Below are positions 10,530 to 21,333 of a DNA stretch of 40,340 bases, in pieces. Every line of letters begins with the position of its first letter. Position 1 is the stretch's first letter. The translations under genes and the position numbers were made by a program. The notes under the pieces were generated by a model. The model was given only the letters and a program-made list of their open reading frames with translations, had not been told where the DNA came from and did no database searches. Origin of the DNA: Chara braunii (lineage: Eukaryota; Streptophyta; Charophyceae; Charales; Characeae); contig BFEA01000384.1 of the NCBI GenBank assembly GCA_003427395.1, forward strand, positions 1,117,705-1,158,044. Direction: 5' to 3'.

Positions 10530-11568
10530 GTCAGACGCGGGGCAGTATGTGATAACATGCAGTAAGACCAGTCAAGATCCCCTTGAAAGGAATGCCCTTG
10601 CCAGCCGTATGTCCCCCAAGTTCAGCGCAGCAAAGAGATGCACAGGCGGCAACAGATTTGGGCCGGAAAGGTCCTGTCCCGTTGGGCCTGGTCCCACTGA
10701 GTCCCAAACGTCCCAAGTAGGTCGTGGACCAGGACCAACGAGACACGAGTACCAAGTCAGTCCCAAACTGCCTCTACCGTACTGAAAAGGAAAAGACAAC
10801 TTTCAGCAAGAACTTACCCCTACAGCCGTTCAGAAATGAAAAGACAATGCACCGTAGAAGATATGTCATTTAGGGCAGATACATCATCCATCCTTCCATT
10901 AGGTGAGAAAGCAATCCACATGCTCACACACACAGCCAAGACCGCAGAGAAGAGGAAGAGAGCCCAACACACCCCCAACAGGCCACGAAGCACCAACCAA
11001 CCTCCCACGGGCTAACCAGGTCACACGGCACTCACCTGTGAGGCCCGGCCTCCAAAGATGGATAACGATTCACCCCCCTCTCATATAAGTCCTCCTGACC
11101 CCTAGCTACCACTACACAAAGTGTCCTAGAATGACTAAGAGGGCCTTCCTACACCCCTGTTGCAAAGCCGGATCTCCCGTCGATGTCTGAAGACCAAAGT
11201 AGCAACTTGCAGCAATTCGATGCAGATATGGCAGCCTCCGATCAAGTCTCCCTCTTGAGGGGAAGCCCAAAAGTCACTCAATGTATTTCTGAAGTTCATA
11301 ATCCAGGTGCGAGTACCTCTCACTCTCTACTCCCTCTCGCTTACTCCAATCAGCCTCCTTTGTGTCTCGCCACCCCATCCATTCACTTAGTTAACCTGGT
11401 CAGGTCAAATGTCAAGCCTACGTGACCTAACCAGGTGGGGGCAGTATCCACATACCTCACTGCCCCACTTAACCCTAACTTTCAACCCTAATCCGAGATT
11501 AGGTTAGCCCTAACCTAACTCAGAATTAGGTTTAGGGTGACTAACACCTCTCGCCAGCAAGTAAGTCC
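10530..11568 (-). other. Leader or 5' internal region of the chromovirus family
   Basis: On the minus strand this follows directly after the primer-binding site at 11569-11580, the position of a retroelement leader or gag start. No gag domain is visible; frames are shorter than about 90 codons. Two imperfect hairpins lie close to the primer site: CCTAATC/GATTAGG at 11487-11503 and CCCTAACCTAA/TTAGGTTTAGGG at 11508-11537. The words resemble plant telomere repeats but are not a regular array. Unlike the LTR and pol to its right, this part has no N. Confidence 0.5.
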
Positions 11569-11580
11569 GCTCCGATACCA
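11569..11580 (-). other. Primer-binding site, tRNA-Met type
   Basis: The minus strand reads TGGTATCGGAGC, one base from the common plant initiator tRNA-Met site TGGTATCAGAGC. Two bases (AT) separate it from an LTR ending ...CGTAACA. The site marks the 3' edge of an LTR on the minus strand. Confidence 0.85.
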
Positions 11581-11582
11581 AT

Positions 11583-12290
11583 TGTTACGATCCTGGTCAT
11601 TTCCCAAGTGCAAATTCACAATGAAAGACAATGCNCAGCAGCATGTCGCCAATCCTTGCATACCGCAAATGAGGAGGGACTACTTGCTCCTCCGAAAGAT
11701 ATAGCGGCCTACTGGCCTCCTGGGCGGTGACTTCCTANGCCGAGCGACNTCNCAGCAACCGGTACCTCCTCCCTTTCGGAGGGAAACATCATTGCAGGCT
11801 CTGCTAACCTTTGGAGAGGCCCTAGACCCGGGCNACTTTGANTGNTACCGGCCTACNTCTATCCTACCGCTACTGGGCCTCTAAAAATGCCAACNTTTTG
11901 TCTTCTTCTGCTCGGCCTCCAGTACCCGACACTCCTACCACTACTCGAGTGGTACCGGCCTACCTGCTANTCGAGTGTTTTTACCCCCTGCTCTAATTGT
12001 CGNGGGCCTNCCCCCGCTACTTGAGTGTTTACCCCCTTGCAACCCTCAAAGTCACGGCCACAGGTAAGTACCGGCCCTGCGGGGCCTTGCAACCAACAAG
12101 TACCCTTGCGGGTCACACACACACTCAACCCACAAACACTCAGACAAGCATGCAAACCAGCAGGCACACACACACACACAGACATGGAAACCATAGCAGA
12201 ATGCGGGAATTTCAGCAAGGCATTCATTCCAGCGGCAAATCCCAGAAATCAGCAGTGTTCTCAGTTTGTGTTTTTGGCGGGTCATTATAT
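11583..12290 (-). mobile_element. Long terminal repeat of the chromovirus, about 0.7 kb
   Basis: On the + strand it begins TGTTACGATCC at 11583, next to the primer site. On the right it ends beside a polypurine tract (minus strand GAGAGGGGGG). The edge near 12290 is approximate because the expected terminal TG is not clear there. Inside are a CA-rich stretch around 12117-12180 and scattered Ns. It has pol on its upstream side, as a 3' LTR does, and a primer site on its downstream side, as a 5' LTR does. Confidence 0.8.
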
Positions 12291-12303
12291 TACCCCCCTC
12301 TCA
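12291..12303 (-). other. Polypurine tract
   Basis: The minus strand shows TTGAGAGGGGGG directly before the LTR and overlapping the stop of the chromodomain frame. In this family such a tract primes plus-strand DNA synthesis. Confidence 0.7.
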
Positions 12304-12690
12304 AGAGCGAGGTCCNTTCGAGCGAGTAACTNATTCACAGTTGGCACAAAATGCATCATAAGAGTAAATCAGAAAGAGAGACTTAGTAAGTCCGTGAGGA
12401 GTCATTGTTGCAACAAATTTTGCAGTNTGTCCCTTAGCGATNTGTCGTTCATAAGCGTTCACAACACGGGGAACATTCTTTAGCAGGTCTTTTCGGTCGA
12501 TCCAGAAGAATTCAGTNAACGGGTGATANAGGAAGTGAACCTTNTACTGTCTGTTCCTCCCTCTTCCCTCGTGAGAAACGATTCTGTCTATCTCATGGCC
12601 GTCGTCGATAGAGCGAGGTATCATAGAGTCNNGGAAGGGAAAAGTCTCATCATCAATACAATTTGGACGCATGAAAGACCGGATACGTGC
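12301..12690 (-). pseudogene. Integrase C-terminal chromodomain
   Basis: After the integrase block the reading shifts by one base and continues with a chromodomain: EIDRIVSHEGRGRNRQ, then KVHF, then EFFWIDRKDLLKNVPRVVNA (roughly 12444-12600). Chromodomains at the integrase end define chromoviruses and steer integration toward marked chromatin. The frame ends at the polypurine tract. The stop after HASKLY separates it from the integrase frame, so this copy could not make the fusion. Ns hide several codons. Confidence 0.8.
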
Positions 12691-13315
12691 GCAGATGAGG
12701 AGGCACGTAATCATCCCCAATCACCTTNAGAATCTGCCAAGGGCCATAATACAATGGAAGAAGCTTTCGTGANACGCCCTCTTCATCAGAAAACTCAGAC
12801 ATTTTGACCCAAACATAATCCCCTACTTTGAATTTTGCTTCTTTGCGCAATTTGTTAGCGTGTTTGATCATGGCATGTTGGCGCTTGTTCATGGCTGCAA
12901 TAACAACTTTGAGCAAGCGTGCGTACTTGGCATTGTAGCCAGGCATGNCGGNCATCAGACCANGTGACCGTTCGGGGAACAAATAGGAGAGGGGATTACG
13001 CATCGGCCATCCATATTGCAACTGGTTTGGTGTCACACATGTTGCAGAGTGAATNNAGTTTTTATACAGTCCCTTCACTTTGTGCAACTCCTTGTCCCAC
13101 GTGTTCTGATCTGNAACAATCAATGCGCGAAGTAGTTGGATGACAGTCNGGTTGATCTCCTCGGCCAATCCATNGGCTTCGGGGTGTCGACNAGAAGTCT
13201 TGTTCAGTTTAATGTCATATATTTGAGAGGTGAAGTCCTTCCAATCTTTGCTAATGAATCTGGTGTCCCGATCACTCACAATAGTTTTCNGGGTGCCAAA
13301 CTGCANAATGTACTG
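12653..13315 (-). pseudogene. Chromovirus integrase, core and C-terminal part
   Basis: The frame begins after an in-frame TAG at 13316-13318. It contains the second catalytic Asp in IVSDRDTRFIS, the catalytic Glu in RHPEA...GLAEEIN, then KGLYKN, PNQLQYGWPMRNPLSYLF and the GPWQI / HLRTYPVFHASKLY end typical of gypsy integrases. It matches the fragment at 35979-36480 on the other strand closely. It is a continuation of the polyprotein to its right, in the same frame. Confidence 0.88.
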
Positions 13316-14285
13316 CTAATGGAATTCTTCAATGACAAGTTCAGTTGGGGCATGGGNAGGGAAAGGAATCAAGTTCAGAAATTTGGAAAAACGGTCNACG
13401 ATGACCNTGACTTGTGNATTTCNANCCTCACTCACCTTTCCCATGTCCGTGAACTCGATGGAAATCGACTCACCNGGTCCATCAGGAATGGGGAGAGGTC
13501 TCAGCAGGNCATAAGGCTTATGCCTGGGAACCTTGGTTCTTTGACATANTTGACATTCAANAATAAATTTNTGAGCAGATCCTTTCATTCCTGGCCAATC
13601 AAACTGCTGCAGAAGACTTCCATAAGTCTTCTCAAAGCCGAAATGTCCACCCCGACCATGTGCCAAATCCAAGAAATGAGTTCGGAGAGGCGCATGGTTG
13701 GGTACACACAAACGATCAAATTTCCCATACCGGCGGAATACAAGACCCTCGCACTCNTGAAAANCAGGNTGANTGTTAGGGTCAGCCTTGAGCTGCTCAA
13801 NNATGGGACTNAGGTNCGGATCCTTGGCGGTGTGTTCGATCAGATCCTCCNTNAGTTTCCTTCGGAGGTCATACGAACCCACAAGGCAAGTNAAAAATTC
13901 AGGATGGCGNGACAGCGCATCANCAACCCGGTTATAANAACCTTTCTTGTGTTTCNGNTCAAAATTATANACATCAATNTCATGCAACCAGCANGTCAGT
14001 GTAGGAGAGAGATCAGTTTGTGTTTTAATCCACTGCAAGGTTTGGTGATCTGAGTAAACCTTGAAGTGCCGACCCAAGAGGTAGTGCTTCCAATGTGTGA
14101 GCGTCTCACGCAAGGCGTAGAGNTCACGCATGTANGTGGAAGTAGCTACCTTGTGGCTGGGNATGTGTTTGCTGTAATACTCGAACGGACGCAGGCCATC
14201 ACCATCATCTTGTTGCAGCACCGCACCAATCCCAAACTGGNTCGCGTCCGTAGTGACTACGAATGTGAGGTTGGGATCCGCAATG
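13316..14285 (-). pseudogene. Chromovirus RNase H and integrase N-terminal part
   Basis: RNase H motifs come first: an early Asp in VVTTDA, then GAVLQQDD, YALRETLTHWKHYLLG and the Asp in YSDHQTLQWI. Next is the integrase HHCC finger (HGRGGHFGFEKT ... ECQ.CQRTK). The first integrase catalytic position, usually in SMDF, reads SIEF here, so Asp is replaced by Glu. The segment ends in EEFH followed by TAG. The frame differs from that of the reverse transcriptase because of an 8-base duplication at 14278-14293. Confidence 0.88.
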
Positions 14286-15300
14286 CCGCAATGNGGAGCA
14301 CANGATGACTTACCAATGCCTCTTTCAAGGCTTGGAACGCAGTCTCACACTTCTCNCACCACGCATAGGCAACATTCTTACTTGTTAGTTTCGAGAGTGG
14401 GTGAGCAATGACAAAAAATTTGGGCACAAACTTNCGGTAATATGAGGCCAAACCAAGAAAAGAACGCAGTTCACGTACGTTTGCTGGTTGAGGCCACTTT
14501 CGGATGACCTCAACCTTGGTTGCCTCCGGCTCAAGGCCGTGTGCAGACAACCGATGCCCGAGATAGATGACGCTGTCCCTTCNAAACTCAGATTTTTCTA
14601 AGTTGAGNTGCAGCTATGCCTCNTTGAGGACCTGCAAAACTTCCTCAAGNTGCTTGACGTGCTCTTCCATGGACTTGCTGAAAATCAGGATGTCGTCGAG
14701 GTAAACAACAACAAACCTGTTGAGCTGATGACGAAGAACCTTGTCCATAAGGCACAGAAACGTGGTTGGTCCATTCGTAAGACTGAAGGGCATAATGATG
14801 AATTCGTACAACCCATCACGTGTCTTAAATCCAGTTTTGTGCTGGTCGCTCGGATCAACTTCAATCTGGTGATAACCAGATTTGAGGTCGATCTTGGAGA
14901 AGATCTTGCACCCACCTGCTGCATCTAGCAGATCATCTATGCGAGGCAAAGGGTAAGCATTTTTTTTTGTGATCCGATTAAGGCCACGATAGTCAATACA
15001 CATCCGGAGTTTGTCTCCTTTCTTTGGCACAAACAGGACAGGTGCACCGAACTCCGACTCGCTAGGCCTAATCCNTCCACGGTCTATCATGTCATCAATC
15101 TGCCTCCTCANCTCNTCCAANTCGCCTTGTCCCATATGGTAGACGCAACCCTTTGGAGGAACACTCGCTTCTATTATCTCGATCTTGTGTTTGACCGGAC
15201 GCTCGGGAACTCCACGAGGTTCGGCCAGAACTTCAGGGAATCGATCTAATAACCGACGAATGTTTGTTGGGACTTCTGGTGGNCCCCAGCATCTTCAAGA
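14286..15300 (-). pseudogene. Chromovirus reverse transcriptase
   Basis: All main palm motifs are present: SEFGAPVLFVPKKGDKLRMC, then YRGLNRIT, then FSKIDLKSGYHQIEVDP with catalytic Asp, then IIMPFSLTNGPTTF, then VVYLDDILIFSKS with the catalytic DD pair, then LEKSEF, and GLASYY of the connection. The usual FGLTNAPATF is changed to FSLTNGPTTF. An in-frame TAG at 14614-14616 breaks it. Coding sense continues upstream of the ATG at 15135 to about 15300 (VPERPVKHKIEI). No protease or gag is visible further right, so the 5' half is missing. Confidence 0.92.
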
Positions 15301-16130
15301 AGGGCAAGGTTTCCATGGTAACAGAAGCAGAAGGTGGCATCCTTTGCAGTACCTATCCTCACACTATGCCTTTGGGTGTTAAGAGCACCAACAGTTGTTG
15401 CCAACGCTGAAAGATCTCAGTGAGTCTCTGAGAGTGGCTGACGTAAGCGGGGGACTCGAGACAAGGTACACGTTGTTAGACGGCAATTAACTCCGTGCTG
15501 TGTATCGGCAATTAACTCTTTATTTTTGTTAATTAATTCATTTAGTTAATTGCAGAGAACTGAAAAGAGGGGCGGAAGTCAATTTGCGGTACATAGCCCG
15601 GAAGAGCTACCTTTTCTGAACCTTGCTCATAATCATTAGTAGCCCCTCCTCACCACTCACAACTCCATTTTCATGGTATGATTAGCAGTCGTCCATCCCA
15701 AGGTCAGCCTCAGCAACACCGCACAGTACCCCACTTTAGAGGAGGATAGACCCGCTAGTTCGCGCTACTCCTGGGAACAAAAGCAACACACCAGTCAGAC
15801 GAACGATGGCGACGGCGGCAATGCACGGGCGCCACGTGGCAAGCAATTCCCTCCATACACCTGGCCGATGAACTCTGCTTACCGCAGGGATGTCATGGCC
15901 AACGGCCTGATATAGTAAATATTACTTAATAATAATAATATGTGAGGATTGAGCCCTCAAGTAGGGGCCTTGCCATGATGTACATGTTCTGGGCTAAGGC
16001 CCCAGCAAGCCTAGTGCCCGCCCTAAGTGAAGGCGGGCCAGCAAATCAACAAGAGCCCTCTCGGCCAACATTTCACGAAGTGGGGTCTATACAGTTGCAG
16101 TTCACCAGTTGGTTGGAGTGCACCGAGTCT
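15301..16130. other. No supported gene
   Basis: The pol similarity fades between 15300 and about 15400. An A+T-rich patch lies at 15480-15560, with CGGCAATTAACTC repeated at about 15482 and 15506. A short AT-only run occurs near 15917-15940. Nothing else stands out. Confidence 0.5.
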
Positions 16131-16133
16131 CGG

Positions 16134-16186
16134 ATTTCAGCAAATGCTGAAATGCCCAGGGCCTCTGAGTTAGTTAGGCCCTGGGC
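16134..16186. repeat. Two adjacent perfect hairpins
   Basis: ATTTCAGCA/TGCTGAAAT (16134-16153, 2-base loop) is followed directly by GCCCAGGGCCT/AGGCCCTGGGC (16154-16186, 11-base loop). Nearby, CCCGCC and GGCGGG at about 16017-16037 form a weaker third stem. They lie in DNA without a recognised gene; they may be part of a decayed foldback element. Confidence 0.75.
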
Positions 16187-16189
16187 ACT

Positions 16190-19100
16190 CGAACGTGAGG
16201 CCGACAATGCATGCTGGGAAGAGAGGCCGAAAATGCCAAAGGGAAATCGGCCCACTATCTGAATCTGGCCGCAGGCCTTGATGAGAGAGACGCAACTGCA
16301 TTGCTCCGGGGCCCAACTGTATCGGGTAGGCTTCAGCCTCTGGGCCCCGGTCACAGGCTGAAGGAAGGCCGCCCACACGCTGCATTGGCATATAGGCAAG
16401 CAGGGCGAGGCAGCAGGGATCTTGGGCAATGCTGGCACTTGCGGGCACACTGCGCGGATGCATGTGTGCTGCGCTGTGCAAAGCAGTGCTGCGCTAAGAG
16501 CAAGCAGGCCAGCGCTAGGCGGTAGGGCGCTGCCTGCACGCAAGGCACTGGCGGGCCGCATGAGGGTGTAGGGGAGGTGAGGGCGAAGGTGGTACTTCGG
16601 AGGTGAAGGGCGCTGTGTGGGTAACAAGGGAGAGTGTGGGGAAGAGGACACGTACCTGGTGATGGTGGAGGACGGCATTGGTGTTGACATCATCACTCGC
16701 TGGTAGTCGAGTTGTCTAGTTGCTTTTCATTGCTGTAGTTGTAGGATAGGCTGTAGAGTTGATAGGGCGCCTGGCGCCGTTCACAAGAGAGAGCTACATT
16801 TGGGTTATGCTGTTGGTGTTGCCCTGTTGGGCATGGACATTGACTCACAATTCTTCTGTATCATTCTCAATTGGATGGTTACTCGGTTCCATGTGCTATC
16901 TGCTTTGGCTTTGACTACTTGGACTTCAGTGTGAATTTGCATTCTGGATTTCTGTGCTTCGTCCATACTCATGTTCCTTGCAAATAAGAAGATATAATAA
17001 TAAAAAGAAGGACACGGCATGGGTATATTCCTTCTCTCTCTTTCTATACTCATATTCTGATCTGGATGTATCTGATCATGAGCCACAACCATATGTGTTC
17101 ACCACAGCTGCCTCTTCATGCTCAACTCAACAACCAAGCGCGCAGTTCTCTCCCTCCTTCTCAAGGTTCTTCCTCCTATTCTCTCTCTCTCTCTTACTCT
17201 TCTCTCATGCTCTGTTTTCCCGCGCCGATGGCAAGTATCACGTGACATTTGGGCATGAAGAAATTAACGACATTGGCGAGGCATGCACGCCAGTGGCATT
17301 TTTGGTATTTCAGCATAATGCCATGGCGTCTATGGAGCCTTGAGTAAACACATGCCTTTGAAAGACTCGTGACTTCAGTTTCGTGTACTGCGCCCTTCGC
17401 GCCCTCCACAAGAATGGATCTGACGAGCAGAGAAGACCAGATTCATTTCTACCCCTTTTTTTTTTCTTTTTCTTGGTTTCATCTACCTCTCCCCACGCTT
17501 CTTCGTCCACGTGTCAGCTTAAAGCTGCTCGCAGCCCTCGCTGTCGAGCTCAAACTTATCACCTCATCATGAATGATCATCGAGGACTCAAACGTTGCCA
17601 CGTCAGCAACATCTACGAGCACCAGGAAATTGCCATGCCCTCACTGACAGTCACATCAGCTAATGACTCCCCCATGAGCAAGGACTAATCACCAAGTGAG
17701 CAACATGACTACCGTCTTTTATCTGAATAAAACGCACAAAGACTGGTGAAGTTGTGTCTAGACCGAAATTTGCTACAAATACAGCCATTTTGACGAGGTG
17801 TTATACTCGGGTGAAGACAGTATTTATGAGGGCATGTAACTGCCATGTCAGCAAATGACCGCCATGCCAGTTCATCTGCAAGGACAGGGTAGCCACGTCA
17901 GCTATCACACTGGAAGCGTCCCCTCAAGTTTTTCTGTCTCTCGCTCACTGTTTCACTGGCGTTAGCGTTCTCCCTGTGCATGTGCCTATGACTCATGATA
18001 AGTCAACAATTGATGAATGGATATGGCATATAGCTAGGGTCAGATTCATTATGTCCCCCTGACCCGTACAAGCATGCTAGTATGTCACGGTAGGGATACT
18101 TGTCTTTTTGCAAGTTATTCAACACCAATTATGATTGTCAAGACCTGGTCTCTCTGAGAATGCAGAAGGCACCATTACTCATACTTCACACTTAGGCTAT
18201 GAGCCTTGCTTCCCCGACAATGACACTGTTGCGTGCTTGAACTTAGTCAAAAGATTGGACCAGGTTCATGTGTTGCTCAGCGCAAGTATGTCCTGCATTT
18301 CAGGCTTACTTGAAGCTAGCTCAATCTCTCACCAGACGAGGTACATAGGATTGAACCTTCAGCTAGAACATGGACAATTTACAATTTTACACCATCCAGT
18401 TGTCAGCAACTGCATTGCAACCAAGACGGCTGTTTCCCTGGCGAGGGAAGTGAGAGTGAATCTCTGGCTATAACATGGGTAGATACACTGTCATGTCCGT
18501 ACGTCCCCCTCTTCTGCAAGTGTACGCTAGTATAGGTCAACCGTCAATAATCTTGGTTTCGCTCCCTTTTACCCTTGGTAGGCGCGAGGTTGATCTCCTG
18601 ATTGGGTCTTCTATACCTTCTCTCTGTCAGTGAATTTCAACTGAGATCATGCCCTGTATGCAGCACCTTCACGGATGACCCTCAAGACGAAGCAGTGAAA
18701 ACCGTAGTTTTTGTAACTGACAAGTGGGTCGCTGCAGTGCTTGATGTGCTTGCAACACCCGTCTCACGACCGTAATTAAGCTGGCCAGGGCATGTGATTA
18801 ACAGTTGCCATAGCTAGTTGACATCCCTCTCTCTCCTTGTCTCCGAGCTTCCTCTATATGACATCCACTGTGTGGCTCGGATCTGAGAGACGTGTCAAGA
18901 CCTCTATCCATCATTCGCTGTCAGGTGGTAGTCCCCCGGGTCAAGAGCAGGCCCCTCCCTACATGCGCAGGGTCATCATGGAAAAATCGGGAGAGTACCG
19001 CCTCAATACACCAGGCACCACGGTACCGCCGCTGGGGTTGACTCCTGGCCTAGTAGTATCGCAGGGGACACAACTTTTTCGAGGCCCATCCCGCGACAGG

Positions 19101-19420
19101 TCCACTCGTGCGGTTCCAACGGAATACCGCTCGATCTAGGTCCATGACTAGCAAGCGCACGACTGCGGCTTAGCGCAAGTTTTACTGAGTCGTTTTTATT
19201 ATTATTATTATTATGATATATATATTTAATTTCTCGCTCGGAACTGGGCAAATCTTCCACAAAAATAACATAAAATAAACATAAGATAAAATCAGTGGCG
19301 GGTTTCCACAATCCCACTCTGAGGGGTTCAGGCCGCCGAATCCCCTCTTTTTGCCACAAGGTATGCCGACAAGGATCAGTCCAAGAGCAAGTAAGCCATA
19401 GGGTGTGCATGACACACCTC
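16190..19420. other. No supported gene; presumed LTR interior
   Basis: The longest frame (16696-16073, minus, 207 codons) is Ala-, Pro- and Ser-rich with no domain I recognise, and overlaps the hairpins, so I do not call it. Variants of GCCACGTCAGC occur near 17598, 17651, 17842 and 17891. A related pair of stretches (TGTCCCCCT...GTACAAGC and CGTCCCCCTCTTCTGCAAG) occurs near 18050 and 18500. A TTATTA microsatellite lies at 19197-19214. Confidence 0.45.
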
Positions 19421-19449
19421 GGAGGGCCGGGACACCGCGCCCTCCGACA
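19421..19449. repeat. 29-base retroelement terminus, copy 1
   Basis: These 29 bases are identical to 35404-35432. They start GGAGGGCCGGGACACC, contain the stem GGAGGGC/GCCCTCC and end CCGACA. At 35432 the same end abuts a target-site duplication, so I read it as an LTR terminus. Here it abuts gag sequence that becomes readable from 19450. Confidence 0.8.
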
Positions 19450-20410
19450 CCGGGTCCTAAGGATGCTCGAGTATCACGCGGACACGGAGGATATAGACGT
19501 GTAGAGGATAGACCTTCTTCTCCTCGTAACACATGCATCTATTGCTGTTCAGAAGACCATATCGGGAGAGATTGCCCCGATCTTCAGAAGGCAATAGACT
19601 ATGGCGCAGTGGGACTGGAGGACCGACAAAACGTCAAGAGAACCGACAATCTGAGGGATGCATCCGTATTTCCTTCGAAGGAGGAGGTCAGACGAGCGTC
19701 GTTGAATGAGGTAAAGGCGACGGTAAAGATTCGAAGTGTTGGGATTTTCTTACAGTCAGGAGACAAGACGCCTATATGCCCATCCACATCACCTCTACCA
19801 AGTCATTGTGGGCGCTTTCTTCAAAGAAGAGAGTTGACCCCGATATAGTTATCGTGGATCGAGAGGTAGAGAAAGGAGTACGGAGAGTACTATCACCACG
19901 AAAACAAGGCCCAAAGGAAGTTTCTGATACAACAACGCCCTTGAGGCTAGTGCTTAGTCAGCGTATGTGATGTTCCATACGAGAAGCGTCCAAGCGAACA
20001 CGAGATTAGCCCCTATATATCACCGGTGCCACAAGAGTGCCTATCACAGACACGATTCTTATCGATCCCAAACGAGGGAAATCGGTACCTTTGACCGATG
20101 AGATCTTCGCTGATTCTAGGACGTTAGCAGACAAGCCTTTTACCAACTTTGTTCCGGTCGCACATCAGTCACGACTTCGAGCGCTAGAGCGGACTGCACC
20201 GCGCCCATTTTCTTTGATGCCTGAGAGAACGTGCCTCAGGACGTATTTTACATTCCAGGGAGTGGTATCGTGGGGACTCTGCCTAACGATGAGATGGTTT
20301 CTCAGAGAGTAGTGGATGATGCGGCGAACTGCCCTGTGATCCCGAAGAACGTCCTTCTCCAGTCAACAATTGCAGTTTTGAGAGAGGAGAAGCACCCTTC
20401 GAGTCAGTGA
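19450..20410 (+). pseudogene. Ty3/gypsy-type gag with zinc knuckle, broken
   Basis: The left part holds a CCHC knuckle (CIYCCSEDHIGRDC, C-X2-C-X4-H-X4-C) after a proline- and arginine-rich stretch. Coding sense then jumps between frames: VDPDIVIVDREVEKGVRRVL (about 19830), ILIDPKRGKSVPLTDEIF and ADKPFTNFVPVAHQSR (20060-20160), and finally DVFYIPGSGIVGTLPNDE with VIPKNVLLQST, ending at TGA 20408-20410. At least three frameshifts are needed. The left end is cut exactly at the 29-base terminus. It is a gag type different from the one at 2108. Confidence 0.7.
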
Positions 20411-20869
20411 CATACTCTTTGGGCAGATAGGTGAGGCCTCGACGGGGACGTCGAGATGAGGTCCGGGCTACCGTCGGGGGGCCAAATCCAGTCCCGAAAT
20501 GATAGAATTTGGGGTCTGCGTCGTTGGAAAGGGGGCATTTTTGTTAACACTTTTATTTGACGGGCGGTCGGAGAACGGGGTGCCAAGGTCGAACCCTGTT
20601 TTTCGCCAGATCATTTGCTGAAACTAACCCTACTTTTGTGCGGACAATTATTTTATATTACTTATATTTTGACACCCCTATAATTACCCTATTTTGTCTT
20701 TATTTTCGTTTCCGCTGACACGTTGTCATAGCAAACACCCTTACAAGGGTATTTGCCATGTTTTTTACAGGTCACACATGGTGCGTCCTTGATCAACGTA
20801 GCATGCTGATGGGGAAAATCCCGTCAAGACGCTCACCTCGGCAACCTCGCTCTTGGTGAGACTCCGAGT
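20411..20869. other. No supported gene
   Basis: G+C-rich at first, then A+T-rich from 20630 to 20720. No frame or motif recognised. Confidence 0.5.
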
Positions 20870-21255
20870 CGAAGTCGACGGACGCTGAATCGCATGTGGG
20901 AGATCAGCGCCCCAGCATGACGGTTCGCGTAGGGGTCCAAGCTAGGCGTGAACCGCACGTACCCCCTATGCTACAGCATACGAGAAACGGCCTCGGCTGG
21001 GCCACCTCCGCGATGGCAATTAAAAGCTTTCGCGTGTGGTTCAGTAGGTTGGCGAGGATACACCCACCCAAGGGATGGTGACAGCTCCAGCGGGTGGAGG
21101 TAAGTTGTACCTCTTGAGACCCTGTCCTGTCGTAGGGACTCGATGGAGGTATAGCTGGCGCACTCGGACGGAGCGGCTCCGCTGCTTCCCTTTTTGTGAA
21201 GCGACTTGCGAATTCTGCCAATCCTGCGTGACGCGGCCAAGAAGGTTCCCCCAGC
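20870..21255 (-). repeat. Dispersed repeat R3, copy 1
   Basis: The reverse complement aligns by eye with 36685-37070 over most of its length. Shared words include GAGTGCGCCAGC, ACTTACCTCCACC, GTGTATCC/GCGTATCC, GGTGG(A/C)CCAGCCGAGG, CGTTTCTCGT and GCTGTAGCATAGGGGGTAC. Stops and indels make coding unlikely. It resembles an LTR or untranslated segment of a retroelement; the copy at 36.7 kb follows an integrase fragment, which fits. Confidence 0.8.
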
Positions 21256-21333
21256 AGCCGAGAAGGCCTCGCACCTTTATGTGACGCGGCCGCGGAACCT
21301 TCCCGGCCGCGTCACGCAGGATTGGCAGAATTC
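21210..21333. repeat. Perfect 29-bp inverted repeat with inner hairpin
   Basis: The arms are 21210-21238 (starting GAATTCTGCCAATCCTGC) and 21305-21333 (its exact reverse complement). The right arm also closes an inner hairpin, GTGACGCGGCCG/CGGCCGCGTCAC at 21281-21292 and 21304-21315, with an 11-base loop. The two arms are inverted copies of one edge of repeat R3. They could arise by a foldback insertion or a template switch. Confidence 0.9.

Noticed and set aside
10513-10785. 90-codon plus frame starting MCIRDR
   Set aside because: Its start codon and first residues lie in the sequencing adapter.
11468-11540. CCCTAA-rich stretch as an interstitial telomere
   Set aside because: The words occur on both strands as imperfect hairpins, not as a regular TTTAGGG array.
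16073-16696. 207-codon minus frame
   Set aside because: Ala-, Pro- and Ser-rich, overlaps perfect hairpins, no recognisable domain; likely chance in G+C-rich DNA.
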